A stretch of 64,000 bases of DNA from Adiantum capillus-veneris (lineage: Eukaryota; Streptophyta; Polypodiopsida; Polypodiales; Pteridaceae): the NCBI GenBank assembly GCA_014529385.2, contig CM043957.1, positions 90,228,660 to 90,292,659 of the forward strand, read 5' to 3'. Under the pieces are notes generated by a model that made no database searches, had not been told where the DNA came from, and was given only the letters and a program-made list of their open reading frames with translations. This document shows, piece after piece, positions 21,150-30,918 of the stretch. Numbering within the stretch: the stretch's first letter is position 1; the number at the start of each line of letters is the position of its first letter. The position numbers and the translations under genes were made by a program.

Positions 21150-21796
21150 CTAGGGCCATAGAGCCACCTCTATGTTAAACCATGTGGTCCTAGGTCCAAA
21201 GGGTGCCAACAAAATGGTTCTACAAGTGTACCTAGGCCACTCTATGGTAGTGTGATCACATGTTCCCTTATGACATTGGATGACCCTCAAAGAAGTATTC
21301 CTTGAATGGCCTAAATACCCCTTTAGAGCCTCTACACCAACACCATATGGCAATCTGTGGCCTGAAGGCCATAGGGTCCCCTGCATGCTAGTAAGAACCT
21401 CTCTATGCTCTACATTGGCATCCTATGGCCCCAAGGCCACAAGGTGGCCACAATGTTTTAAAGAAACACTTCATGAGGGTTTTCTGGTAACCTATGACCC
21501 CAGAGCCATATGGTGCTCTCCATGCAAGTAAAAACCACTATTTGCTCTAAATTGAGGAGACCTTGTGGGATGAAGTCCATAGGGTCCCCTCTATGCTAGT
21601 AAGAACCTCTGTTTACTCTATAATGGCACCCTGTGGCCTGAAGGTCATAGGGTTCCCTCTATGCTACTAAGAATCTCTTTGTGCTCTATGATCTATATTG
21701 ACTTCCTATGGCCCCAAGACCACAAGGTGCCCTCATTGTTTCCAAAAACACCTCATTGTTTTGCTATGGCCCTAGGGCCATAGCTCTCTATGCCGA
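21150..21796 (+). repeat. Family B satellite, left of the gypsy insertion
   Basis: Units containing CTATGGCC, GGCCATAGGGTCCCC and CTATGCTAGTAAGAACCTCT. It is continuous in sequence type with the array that resumes at 30,919 and ends at the 4-bp target duplication CCGA (21,793-21,796). Confidence 0.9.
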
Positions 21797-23075
21797 TGAT
21801 CCGAGCCTATCACAAATTTTTGTTTATCATATTTTGTTGGTTTTCCTTGCTTCTAGAGGTTTACAATAAAAGAAAGAGTGAGAACAACCTCTTGGAAAAA
21901 ATTAAAAAAAAATGATTTTTTCTTGACTAGTTCACCGGAGGTGAAAGGTAGAGGGAGAACCTAGTGGTAAAGGGAAGGGAAAATATGTAAATGTGAAAAT
22001 AAAAGATATGATGTGGTTGTGGAGCCATGCACCCATGATTCAAGGGTCATGAGTGGCTCATATCATCATGGCTTTGGAGCCATATGATGATTCAAACAAA
22101 TGGGACCCAAGTGGAAGACTTGGTAAAGGAAGAAACCATACTCATGATTTTGCTGAATTTTTAAAACATACTTCCACTCCGATCCAAGAAAAGTTGTTTT
22201 CATCAAAGTTGTAGCTGATGAGCTGGAGATTTTGGCCATATTTTTTAAATAATTTTTGCATCTACGGTCTAGGAGATATGGCCAAAATGGTGGACGCCAG
22301 TTTTTTCAACTGTGGTGGAGACCACCCCCTCTACCTTTACACACACACACCCTTCCTTTTCCACATTGAGACCTTCTCTAAAATCAGCCATTAGTCTTCT
22401 CACCCTCCTCTCCTTCCTCCTCTCTCTCAAGCTCAAAAACCCATCAAAGTTCCTCTTCTAATCACCTCTCAAGTCATGCTTAATCTTGTTGTAATTCATA
22501 AGTTCTCATTCAACCCCTTCCTATTATTACTAGATATGTATTGATTTTATGTAGATTCTTTACATTTTAAAATAAGGAAGCTCTTGGACTCAAGCTATGG
22601 AGGAAGGAGTGAAGACAACACAAGTGATGATGGAGCTAATTGGTCAACAAATCACTTGGAGGGAGCTTCTTCATTGGTTGAATGTCCCTAATCAAGCTTT
22701 ATTTATACAAATTACACTTGGATCTTAACCTCACTCCTAATCACTCTCTTTCCTATATAAAGAGGCCTTCCCCTTTGTAATTTCAAGCCTCCCTCAGCCC
22801 CACTGAGCCTTTGTATCACTCACCATGAGCCCATAAGCTCATTCATTCACTCTATTCTTGCATATCCTAGAGTGCAAATTGTTTCATGCTAGTAACCTCT
22901 CCTCCTCTTACTTATGTTAATTAAGAGAAATGTTTTATATGTGTGTGAGAGTGCTTGATGGAATCTTGGCTAATCCTTGAGTGATTGTTTGGTAATCTAT
23001 ATGCTATTTGTGTTGGGAGTGTTTGAAGTCATCCATTCCTTGTACACACACTACGGTTAATGCTTCATTCATAGT

Positions 23076-23135
<60 letters not shown>

Positions 23136-23250
23136 TGTAGCGGTCCTAGTCCACGCTTCCAAGACTAGGTGGTGCCCTCATCTCATTTCTCTTGTGGCGC
23201 AATGGAGTTTGTGTTGGTGTAGAGGCCGCCATTCCAAATTTCCTTCGTCA
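21797..23250 (+). repeat. 5' LTR
   Basis: 1,454 bases from TGATCCGAGCCTATCAC to CCTTCGTCA. Includes a TATA box at 22,754-22,761, a poly-A-signal-like region, a downstream CTCCCTCAGCC block, and a CT microsatellite at about 23,081-23,131 that is about twice as long as in the 3' LTR. Confidence 0.95.
22754..22761 (+). promoter_or_regulatory. 5' LTR TATA box
   Basis: TATATAAA in TTTCCTATATAAAGAGGCC; the identical site is at 30,448-30,455 in the 3' LTR. Transcription would start about 30 bases downstream. Confidence 0.7.
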
Positions 23251-23255
23251 TAAAT

Positions 23256-23273
23256 TGGTGCCCCCCTCTGAGG
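23256..23273 (+). other. Primer-binding site
   Basis: TGGTGCCCCCCTCTGAGG begins five bases after the 5' LTR. It starts with TGG, the complement of a tRNA CCA end, as expected. I cannot assign the tRNA by eye. Confidence 0.6.
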
Positions 23274-23301
23274 AGTTCTCAAGCAGCGCTCTATCAATCC
23301 T

Positions 23302-23805
23302 ATGAAGGAAGATCCATCAAAGTCTCCGAGACTTCCACTATGGTCTCCCCAAGAAGCTCGAGAAAAGAAGCGTCTTTATCAACAAACGGCACGTATGCGG
23401 GTAAAGAGAGTTAACTACACACACCCTTCTTTGCTTCAAGGAAAATCTTGTAGTCATCAAGTCCCTAGGTCAAAAAATTGTGTTGAGTGCTTTGTGGCTA
23501 GTGTGAAGACACTTCCTTTGAAGCCTCGACTTCAGGTGGTGAAAGCACTCTCAAACTCGGGTATTAACAAGTTTTTGGAGGGGGAGCTACACATCAATGG
23601 GGTGCGGTATTGGCAAGAGGCTACATATGGTGATGCACTCCAACTACTACTAGCAAGAAGGCTCAAGGTGGTTGAGAGGGTAGCCATCGAACCCTATGAA
23701 CTCTACAAAGCTGAAGATGGTCACACCAAAGCTAGGCTAATCATTGGTGAGCAAATTCTTCGCATCTCTCAAATGGTGGGATCCAAGAGAGCTCAACTTC
23801 AATGA
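23302..23805 (+). CDS. Pre-gag ORF of the gypsy element
   Basis: An ATG-started 167-codon ORF just after the primer-binding site and before gag. It is basic at the N terminus (REKKRLYQQTARMRVKRV), has a CX2C pair (NCVECF) and a folded-looking second half (GVRYWQEATYGDALQLLLAR). I do not recognise the family. It ends in TGA, and the same frame stays open afterwards, leading into the two small ORFs below. It is not gag, which starts at 24,291 in another frame. Extra ORFs upstream of gag are known in some Tat/Ogre elements, which fits the dual RNase H. Expression would need initiation here or reading through. Confidence 0.6.
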   Translation: MKEDPSKSPRLPLWSPQEAREKKRLYQQTARMRVKRVNYTHPSLLQGKSCSHQVPRSKNCVECFVASVKTLPLKPRLQVVKALSNSGINKFLEGELHINGVRYWQEATYGDALQLLLARRLKVVERVAIEPYELYKAEDGHTKARLIIGEQILRISQMVGSKRAQLQ

Positions 23806-24048
23806 AGTGCTTCATGGAAGTTTGTAATTAATGCACCAATGAATAATCCCATTTTCTACAACTTTCAATCAGTTCAGAATATTAGGGTGAATGTGCGCAT
23901 TGATAGAAAGATTTTTTTCCAACAAAGATTGGTCTTCTATTTTGGAGCTGAGAGGTTGAGAGAGATATTGTTGTCCCCTGACCCTATAATATTTCCTATT
24001 TTGGAGTATAATGTATCTTTTGATGTTCACATCTTCATCTTGCTTTAA
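23806..24048 (+). CDS. Small pre-gag ORF, first of a related pair
   Basis: In frame with the preceding ORF after its TGA; the first ATG is at 23,839, giving 69 residues and a TAA at 24,046-24,048. The C-terminal half has a pattern shared with the next ORF: an R/L-rich amphipathic stretch, GAERLREI, PIIFPILEY, and a hydrophobic FDVHIFILL end. The sequence suggests a small folded domain of about 55 residues. No known family comes to mind. Confidence 0.4.
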   Translation, partial: SASWKFVINAPMNNPIFYNFQSVQNIRVNVRIDRKIFFQQRLVFYFGAERLREILLSPDPIIFPILEYNVSFDVHIFILL

Positions 24049-24057
24049 GCATACTCC

Positions 24058-24270
24058 ATGAATCATAGGGATTTATATGGACCTTTCCAACCTCTTGCTA
24101 GACGAACTGTGCATATAATAGCTAGCACAAAGCTTAGGTTCCAAAACATCATAAGGGACTTACTAGGCCCTCGTCGTCTAGCTGAGATTAATGCATCTAT
24201 CAATCCATTTATTCTACCCTTAATAAGATATGATTTGGGCCTAGACGTTTTCATCTTTGTGCTGTATTGA
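24058..24270 (+). CDS. Small pre-gag ORF, second of a related pair
   Basis: Starts ten bases after the previous stop, in the same frame, with ATG at 24,058. It encodes 70 residues and ends with TGA at 24,268-24,270, 20 bases before the gag ATG. It matches its neighbour along the second half: GPRRLAEI against GAERLREI, PFILPLIRY against PIIFPILEY, and LDVFIFVLY against FDVHIFILL. A tandem duplication of one small domain is the simplest reading. Confidence 0.4.
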   Translation: MNHRDLYGPFQPLARRTVHIIASTKLRFQNIIRDLLGPRRLAEINASINPFILPLIRYDLGLDVFIFVLY

Positions 24271-24290
24271 GAGGAAGGCAACCCACTTTT

Positions 24291-27200
24291 ATGATGGCTT
24301 TCCCAAATTTTTTTGGGCGTAGTGGAGAAAATGCTGGGGATTTTTTGGATAACTTGGAGATGGCTTTCCTTGTCTCCGGGAGGGATGACGAAGCATTGAA
24401 ATTAAGAGCTTTTCCTTTGGTGCTCAAAGAAGAAGCTAGGGTATGGTTCCAGGCTCTAGATCCAACCCAAAGAATTGATTGGGAGGGATTGAAGGTGGCT
24501 TTCCTACGAAGATTTCAACGAGCCAATTCGGCAGAAGAACTATGGCAACGGCTTCTGTCCCTTCATCAAGTTGACCCTCATGGTTATGCAACCTATGAGG
24601 AAGGTTTTCTGAAACTTTGGGGCCAATGGTCAGACTCACTAAACCCTTGTGAGCGAGCTCCCAATTGCCTCCAAAAGGATCGATTTATCTCAGGTTTGTA
24701 CCCCTTGCTAAGGGAGAAGGTAAAGAGCAAATTTCCAAATGCTTTTGAAGATGCCTTAAGAATTGCTAGGGAAAAGAATAGAAAGATTCTCTATCAAGCC
24801 CAAGCTGGCCAGCTAGCTTTGGGAGGCAATATCACAACTATGGAAGCTTCACACATACCTCCAAATGTGCCTAATGCACCAGACCTCAATAGAGTTCAAC
24901 AAGAACATATGCTCCAACAAATAAACAATCTCACAAACCAGCTAGAGGGGTTGAGAGTAAATCTTGTGCAGGGTGCAAGAAGGCCTATTGAGGGAAATGG
25001 TGGGAATCGGCCACCAATGCGACGTCAAGCAAGGGAAATGTTGTGTTACAATTGTGGGGAAATTGGCCACGGCATGTATAATTGCCCTCATCCCAGAAGA
25101 TATGACTACCCTGTCAGAGGTCCTCGACAACAAGTAAGTCCACCCCGTGCTAGAGCTCAAGCACAAGAGCAACCGCAACCTCAAATTTTGCAGCCACCTC
25201 GTGCTCAAGCTCAAGCCCCTGCTACTCAACCAAATGTGAGCATCATAAGGATGGAGGAGGTCCTCAAGGGCAGAAGCAACCAGGAAGAAATAGCTAAAGG
25301 GAAGATGAAGATAGATGAAGTGGCTACAATGCCTATCAAACGTGTGCGTGTCCAAGATGAAGTAGGTAAAGAAACAAGCAAGGATGCAAGCAATGAAGCA
25401 AGTAAATCTCGGGCAACTAAAGATGAAGCCAAGAAGAGAAAGACCCGTACTAGGTCTCAAATTGACATCTCTGATTTCCCTATGGGATCTCGGACACAAC
25501 CTTATGACTTGACAGCTGATGTGAGTTCTCAAGGACCAAAGATTACCTGGCCACAACTACTTCATATCTCCCCAAAGCTTCGACGACAATGGTCAAAAAT
25601 GGTGAGCACGAGGGCAAAGCGAAGTAAGCTAGTAAGTGTAATCAAAGCATATGGTCTCAAGGATATAGTGCCTTTGGTGGAGGCTCAAATCAAGGGACAA
25701 CGGATCCCAAAAACTTACATTGACAGTGGAGCAGAGGTTTGTGTCATGACAGAAAAGCTAATGCATCAATTGGGTTTAGAGGTAATGGAATCATCAAACT
25801 TTAGGGCAAAAATGGCCAATAATGTCTCTGTCACTTGTGTGGGTGTAGTGAAAGCTTTGAGAGTTTCTGTTTTTGGAATCACTACAGAGGTTGATGCTTA
25901 TGTGATGCCAGTAAAGGGAGAAGGATACCCCCTTATTTTAGGACGACCTTGGCTCATGGGTATAGGAGCTAGGCAAGATTGGGCAACAGGAGACTTGGAG
26001 TTGAGGCCTCGCATGGGTGGCCATAGTCGGAAGGTGGTTTATAACCTAAAGAATGGGCGACAAGAGAACCTTGAACTAGAGACGTCAGCTGATGAGTGGA
26101 GCTCAAGTGGATGCTCCTCATCCATGGACGAGGAAGAGAGTTCAAGTGAAGAGAGTGATAGCACTCTCGAAGTCATGGGCGTCACCATAAAGGAAACTAC
26201 CTCATCAAAAGACAACCCAAGGATCCAAATGGAGAATGTGTGGGATGCCAGCCTAGAGGAGATGTTATCCAAGGATATAAAGGAAGAAGAAAAGGAGGGT
26301 TATGTAAATGTTCTCAAGAAGCATGCATCATTGTTTATTTCTGATTACACTCACATTACAGGTGTCACTGCAGTGAAGCATCATATCCATCTAAAAGAAG
26401 GGAGCAAGCCAGTAGTACAAAAACTAAGAAGATTAGGAGTTGTGCAACAAAATGCACTGTTGTCTGAGGTGAAGAGACTCTTAGAAGCAGGATTCATATA
26501 CCCAGTAGAAGATTCAGAATGGGTCTCCCCAGTAGTGGTGAGGCCAAAGAAGAATGGTAAATGGCGAGTGTGCATGGATTACAAGCCACTAAATGCTGCA
26601 ACAAAGAGGGACCACTTCCCTCTCCCATTTCAAGATGAGATTCTAAATGAAGTAGCAGGCCATGAGAGATACACAGTGTGTGATGGCTACTCTGGCTACT
26701 TTCAAATACGCATTGCAGAGGAGGACCAGAAAAAGACTACTTTCATCACACCATGGGGATGTTTTGCATTTCCAGTCATGCCTTTTGGTCTCACCAACGC
26801 TCCAGCCACCTTTCAACGATTCATGAACATGGTCTTCCAACCTTACTTTGGTAAGTCCATAAGGGTTTTCATAGATGACTTTTGTATTTACAGCTCCAAA
26901 AGTATGCATCTCGGCAAGATTGATGAAGGATTTACTCGTTTAGCTAAGCTGGGTGGACAACTAAACAAGGACAAATGTCACATTGGGGAAAGCAAGGTTA
27001 CACTATTAGGGCATGTAGTGTCCATTGATGGAATCGAGGTAGATCCTGAAAAGATAGAAACATTGCTAAATCTACCTTCCCCAACTTCCATCAAACAATT
27101 AATCTCCTTCTTGCAAAAGCTAAGATATTTGAGTAGATTCATACACTTACTCTCCCAAGTGATATTTCCTCTACAACAGCTGACTCGTCAAGAGACGCTT

Positions 27201-28820
27201 GTTTGGAGTGAAGAAAGTGAAGGGTATTTTAGAGAGATTAAAAAAATGTTAGGGTCACTCCCTATAATCCTCCAACCTTGTTGGGAAGAAACATTCTTTG
27301 TAAACCCTAGTGTGGGAGAAGAAGCCATTGGTGCTGCCCTCCTACAAAAAGATCCAAAAACCTCCTTTATGAGGCCTGTGTATTTTGCTAGCCGCCTCAT
27401 GGAAAACACAGAGAAGGCCTACACCCTGATGGAACAGCTAGTGTTAGCTCTCATGTTTGCGGTAACCAAATTTCGGCCATACTTGCTGCCGAAGAGGTTT
27501 GTAATTATCACTGTGGAGGATATGTTTCCCTATGCACTACAACATATGGAAATCTCTGACAAAATAGCAAAGTGGGTGGTGCGACTTCAAGAGTTTGATT
27601 ATACAATACAAGTTGAAAGAACAACTCGAGCATGCTTAGCCGACATTTTAACAAACAAGTGCTATGAAAAAGTTTTCCATTTGAAGAGAAAGGAACTTCC
27701 ACCACCTCCAGCTCTAGAGGTTTTGGTCAATGCTTATAGCCTTTACTTTGATGGAGCATACAAGAGAACCAAGCATAAGGTAGCTGCAGGCATCGTGGTT
27801 TTATCCCCATTGGGAGAGAGGATCCATGGTGAAGGGATCACTCTAGAAGATGTCCACTCCAACAATGAAGCAGAATATCATGCTCTAATTCATGGCCTTT
27901 GTTGGTGCCTCGATAATTCAATTAAGAGATTAAACGCTTTTGGTGACTCCATGCTTTTGGTAAGGCAAATGCAAGGTACATGGGCTTGCAAAAATGCCCG
28001 TCTCTCTACTAAAATGAGAGAAGCAAAAGCTCTTATGAGGAGATTTAGGGAGGCACAAGTACATCATGTGCCAAGAGACCAGAACAAGGATACATACCAC
28101 CTAGCATCATCAAAGTTAAATGAGTCAATAGTGGGAGCAGTGGCCATCAAACTTCCACTTCAGCAAGGCAAGGAGGACTTGGAAGATATTATGCACATTC
28201 TGGAGCAAGGAGAGCCTCCTAAACACTTGAATGCAGGGGAAAGGCGATGGTTAGCTAGGAAGGCTACCAAGTATCGCATAGTAAATGATGACTTGTATTG
28301 TCTTGGTAAGGATGGTGTGCTTAGGAGAGTTCCTTTGAAGAGTGAAATTGAAGAGATTTTAAAATCTTGTCACGATGATATGTGCGGAGGACACTTTGCA
28401 CACGACGTCACTAGTAGAAAGGTTCTACAAGCTGGGTTTACTTGGCCAAGTCTTCATCGTGATGTCAAATACTGGTGTCAAACATGTGATGAATGTCAGA
28501 AAGCAGGACCACGACGGCTCATAGCTGAACCTCAGAACCCAATAAAGGTATATGGGCCCTTTGAGAAGTGGGGAATTGATGCCATAGGGCCTCTACCACG
28601 CACTCAGTCAGGTAAAGAGTACATCATCATGGGAGTAGACTACATGACTAGATGGGCTGAGGCTATGCCGACCAATAGAATTACTGCTAAGGATGTGAGT
28701 CAGTTCATCTTTGACCACATCTGTTGCCAGTTTGGCACCCCTCTTGAAATACTATCTGATAGAGGACCAGGGTTTAGAGCAGACTTGGTAGGAGAACTCA
28801 TGAAGAAGCTAAATATTTAG
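24291..28820 (+). CDS. Gag-protease-RT-RNase H-integrase polyprotein (stops at TAG in integrase)
   Basis: The ATG at 24,291 fits the gag N terminus (MMAFPNFFGRSGENAGDF). The open frame extends 24 bases further upstream without another ATG. Domains in order, by codon from 24,267: gag core, with WFQAL and FLRRFQ, about 20-190; CCHC knuckle CYNCGEIGHGMYNC about 259; protease YIDSGAEVC about 484 and LILGRPW about 557; RT with WRVCMDYKPLN, MPFGLTNAP and FIDDF about 868; RT-linked RNase H about 1005-1130, whose first catalytic Asp position reads VNPS; second RNase H (YFDGAY, NNEAEY, GDS) about 1157-1285; integrase HHCC zinc region about 1365-1412, then Asp in GIDAIGP and Asp in SDRGPGF. The TAG at 28,818-28,820 falls between the second Asp and the catalytic Glu. 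Confidence 0.95.
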   Translation: MMAFPNFFGRSGENAGDFLDNLEMAFLVSGRDDEALKLRAFPLVLKEEARVWFQALDPTQRIDWEGLKVAFLRRFQRANSAEELWQRLLSLHQVDPHGYATYEEGFLKLWGQWSDSLNPCERAPNCLQKDRFISGLYPLLREKVKSKFPNAFEDALRIAREKNRKILYQAQAGQLALGGNITTMEASHIPPNVPNAPDLNRVQQEHMLQQINNLTNQLEGLRVNLVQGARRPIEGNGGNRPPMRRQAREMLCYNCGEIGHGMYNCPHPRRYDYPVRGPRQQVSPPRARAQAQEQPQPQILQPPRAQAQAPATQPNVSIIRMEEVLKGRSNQEEIAKGKMKIDEVATMPIKRVRVQDEVGKETSKDASNEASKSRATKDEAKKRKTRTRSQIDISDFPMGSRTQPYDLTADVSSQGPKITWPQLLHISPKLRRQWSKMVSTRAKRSKLVSVIKAYGLKDIVPLVEAQIKGQRIPKTYIDSGAEVCVMTEKLMHQLGLEVMESSNFRAKMANNVSVTCVGVVKALRVSVFGITTEVDAYVMPVKGEGYPLILGRPWLMGIGARQDWATGDLELRPRMGGHSRKVVYNLKNGRQENLELETSADEWSSSGCSSSMDEEESSSEESDSTLEVMGVTIKETTSSKDNPRIQMENVWDASLEEMLSKDIKEEEKEGYVNVLKKHASLFISDYTHITGVTAVKHHIHLKEGSKPVVQKLRRLGVVQQNALLSEVKRLLEAGFIYPVEDSEWVSPVVVRPKKNGKWRVCMDYKPLNAATKRDHFPLPFQDEILNEVAGHERYTVCDGYSGYFQIRIAEEDQKKTTFITPWGCFAFPVMPFGLTNAPATFQRFMNMVFQPYFGKSIRVFIDDFCIYSSKSMHLGKIDEGFTRLAKLGGQLNKDKCHIGESKVTLLGHVVSIDGIEVDPEKIETLLNLPSPTSIKQLISFLQKLRYLSRFIHLLSQVIFPLQQLTRQETLVWSEESEGYFREIKKMLGSLPIILQPCWEETFFVNPSVGEEAIGAALLQKDPKTSFMRPVYFASRLMENTEKAYTLMEQLVLALMFAVTKFRPYLLPKRFVIITVEDMFPYALQHMEISDKIAKWVVRLQEFDYTIQVERTTRACLADILTNKCYEKVFHLKRKELPPPPALEVLVNAYSLYFDGAYKRTKHKVAAGIVVLSPLGERIHGEGITLEDVHSNNEAEYHALIHGLCWCLDNSIKRLNAFGDSMLLVRQMQGTWACKNARLSTKMREAKALMRRFREAQVHHVPRDQNKDTYHLASSKLNESIVGAVAIKLPLQQGKEDLEDIMHILEQGEPPKHLNAGERRWLARKATKYRIVNDDLYCLGKDGVLRRVPLKSEIEEILKSCHDDMCGGHFAHDVTSRKVLQAGFTWPSLHRDVKYWCQTCDECQKAGPRRLIAEPQNPIKVYGPFEKWGIDAIGPLPRTQSGKEYIIMGVDYMTRWAEAMPTNRITAKDVSQFIFDHICCQFGTPLEILSDRGPGFRADLVGELMKKLNI

Positions 28821-29450
28821 CATCAACACTCTACTCCTTACTACCCTCAGTGCAATGGTTTGGTGGAAAAAGTAAATGGAATCATTTGCAAAATTCTCAC
28901 CAAACAGGTACATGCCAGGCGCCAAGATTGGGACAAACACCTGAATGGAGCTCTATGGGCCTATCGAACCTCCTTCAAAACCACATTAGGGTACACACCC
29001 TTTCATTTGGTTTATGGAAAGGAGGCGCTTTTGCCCATTGAAGTGAAGTTAACAAGTCTTCGAATATTGGGTAGCCAGGTAGGCTCTCAAAAGGAGAAAG
29101 TACATCAAAGGATCATGGATCTAGAGAGGCTGCAATTGGATCCTGAAGAAGCCATCAACCACTATTCTCAAGAAGCAGAGAAGCGCAGAGAAAAGTTCAA
29201 CAAAAAGCTAGCATCCAAAGACATCAAAAAGGGATCTCTGGTGCTTCGATATGACAATCGCTTCGACACTCGTAAGGATGGAAAGTTTCTTTTCCGATGG
29301 GAAGGCCCGTTCTTGGTCACCAAAAAGTTCAAAAATGGCTCTTACAGACTTCAAGACATTGATGGTAAAGTGCACAAGACCAGGACAAATGGATGGCGTC
29401 TAAAGCCCTATCACATCAGGATAAGGTCAGCTCAAGATCAAAGAAAGTAG
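28821..29450 (+). CDS. Integrase C-terminal part, in frame after the TAG
   Basis: The same frame continues directly after the stop as HQHSTPYYPQCNGLVEKVNG, which holds the third catalytic residue (Glu of D,D-35-E). It is followed by WAYRTSFKTTLGYTPF, LVYGKEALLP, and the C-terminal DNA-binding/GPF-like module (FLFRWEGPFLV). It ends at 29,448-29,450, shortly before the polypurine tract. Without readthrough or a sense codon at 28,818 the element has no complete integrase. A full-length relative elsewhere could supply the protein in trans. Confidence 0.9.
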   Translation, partial: HQHSTPYYPQCNGLVEKVNGIICKILTKQVHARRQDWDKHLNGALWAYRTSFKTTLGYTPFHLVYGKEALLPIEVKLTSLRILGSQVGSQKEKVHQRIMDLERLQLDPEEAINHYSQEAEKRREKFNKKLASKDIKKGSLVLRYDNRFDTRKDGKFLFRWEGPFLVTKKFKNGSYRLQDIDGKVHKTRTNGWRLKPYHIRIRSAQDQRK

Positions 29451-29477
29451 GCTAGAGGCATAAATACCCCTAGCCAG

Positions 29478-29491
29478 GTTTGGGGGGGCTA
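29478..29491 (+). other. Polypurine tract of gypsy element
   Basis: GGTTTGGGGGGGCT, directly followed by A and the TGATCC start of the 3' LTR. Confidence 0.85.
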
Positions 29492-30918
29492 TGATCCGAG
29501 CCCATCACAAATTTTTGTTTATCATATTTTGTTGGTTTTCCTTGCTTCTAGAGGTTTACAATAAAAGAAAGAGTGAGAACAACCTCTTGGAAAAATTTAA
29601 AAAAAAAGATTTTTTCTTGAATAGTTCACCGGAGGTGAAAGGTAGAGGGAGAACCTAGTGGTAAAGGGAAGGGAAAATATGTAAATGTGAAAATAAAAGA
29701 TATGATGTGGTTGTGGAGCCATGCACCCATGATTCAAGGGTCATGAGTGGCTCATATCATCATGGCTTTGGAGCCATATGATGATTCAAACAAATGGGAC
29801 CCAAGTGGAAGACTTGGTAAAGGAAGAAACCATACTCATGATTTTGCTGAATTTTTAAAACATACTTCCACTCCGATCCAAGAAAAGTTGTTTTCATCAA
29901 AGTTGTAGCTGATGAGCTGGAGATTTTGGCCATATTTTTTAAATAATTTTTGCATCTACGGTCTAGGAGATATGGCCAAAATGGTGGACGCCAGTTTTTT
30001 CAACTGTGGTGGAGACCACCCCCTCTACCTTTACACACACACACCCTTCCTTTTCCACATTGAGACCTTCTCTAAAATCAGCCATTAGTCTTCTCACCCT
30101 CCTCTCCTTCCTCCTCTCTCTCAAGCTCAAAAACCCATCAAAGTTCCTCTTCTAATCACCTCTCAAGTCATGCTTAATCTTGTTGTAATTCATAAGTTCT
30201 CATTCAACCCCTTCCTATTATTACTAGATATGTATTGATTTTATGTAGATTCTTTACATTTTAAAATAAGGAAGCTCTTGGACTCAAGCTATGGAGGAAG
30301 GAGTGAAGACAACACAAGTGATGATGGAGCTAATTGGTCAACAAATCACTTGGAGGGAGCTTCTTCATTGGTTGAATGTCCCTAATCAAGCTTCATTTGT
30401 ACAAATTACACTTGGATCTTAACCTCACTCCTAATCACTCTCTTTCCTATATAAAGAGGCCTTCCCCTTTGTAATTTCAAGCCTCCCTCAGCCCCACTGA
30501 GCCTTTGTATCACTCACCATGAGCCCATAAGCTCATTCATTCACTCTATTCTTGCATATCCTAGAGTGCAAATTGTTTCATGCTAGTAACCTCTCCTCCT
30601 CTTACTTATGTTAATTAAGAGAAATGTTTTATATGTGTGTGAGCGTGCTTGATGGAATCTTGGCTAATCCTTGAGTGATTGTTTGGTAATCTATATGCTA
30701 TTTGTGTTGGGAGTGTTTGAAGTCATCCATTCCTTGTACACACACTACGGTTAATGCTTCATTCATAGTGATGTCTCTCTCTCTCTCTCTCTCTCTCTCT
30801 TTGTGTAGCGGTCCTAGTCCACGCTTCCAAGACTAGGTGGTGACCTCATCTCATTTCTCTTGTGGCGCAATGGAGTTTGTGTTGGTGTAGAGGCCGCCAT
30901 TCCAAATTTCCTTCGTCA
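29492..30918 (+). repeat. 3' LTR
   Basis: 1,427 bases matching the 5' LTR almost throughout, from TGATCCGAGCCCATCAC to CCTTCGTCA. The main difference is a shorter CT tract (about 30,776-30,800); I also noticed isolated substitutions, such as CATTTGTAC for CATTTATAC and GTGAGCGTG for GTGAGAGTG. Confidence 0.95.

Larger units (their letters stand above)
21797..30918 (+). mobile_element. Ty3/gypsy LTR retrotransposon, Tat-like (dual RNase H), nearly intact
   Basis: A 9,122-bp element with 5' LTR (21,797-23,250), primer-binding site from 23,256, pre-gag ORFs, gag-pol, polypurine tract GGTTTGGGGGGGCT (29,478-29,491) and 3' LTR (29,492-30,918). It is flanked by CCGA at 21,793-21,796 and 30,919-30,922, a 4-bp duplication when the LTR ends are taken as TGATCC and TTCGTCA. 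The LTRs differ at only a handful of bases plus CT-repeat length, so insertion is recent. The gag-pol frame is open for about 1,510 codons and broken by a single TAG in the integrase. No env-like ORF lies between integrase and 3' LTR. A second RNase H after the first points to the Tat clade. Confidence 0.95.

Noticed and set aside
24942-25556. 204-codon minus-strand ORF within the gypsy gag-protease linker
   Set aside because: Antisense shadow of a coding region; no domain and no start context.
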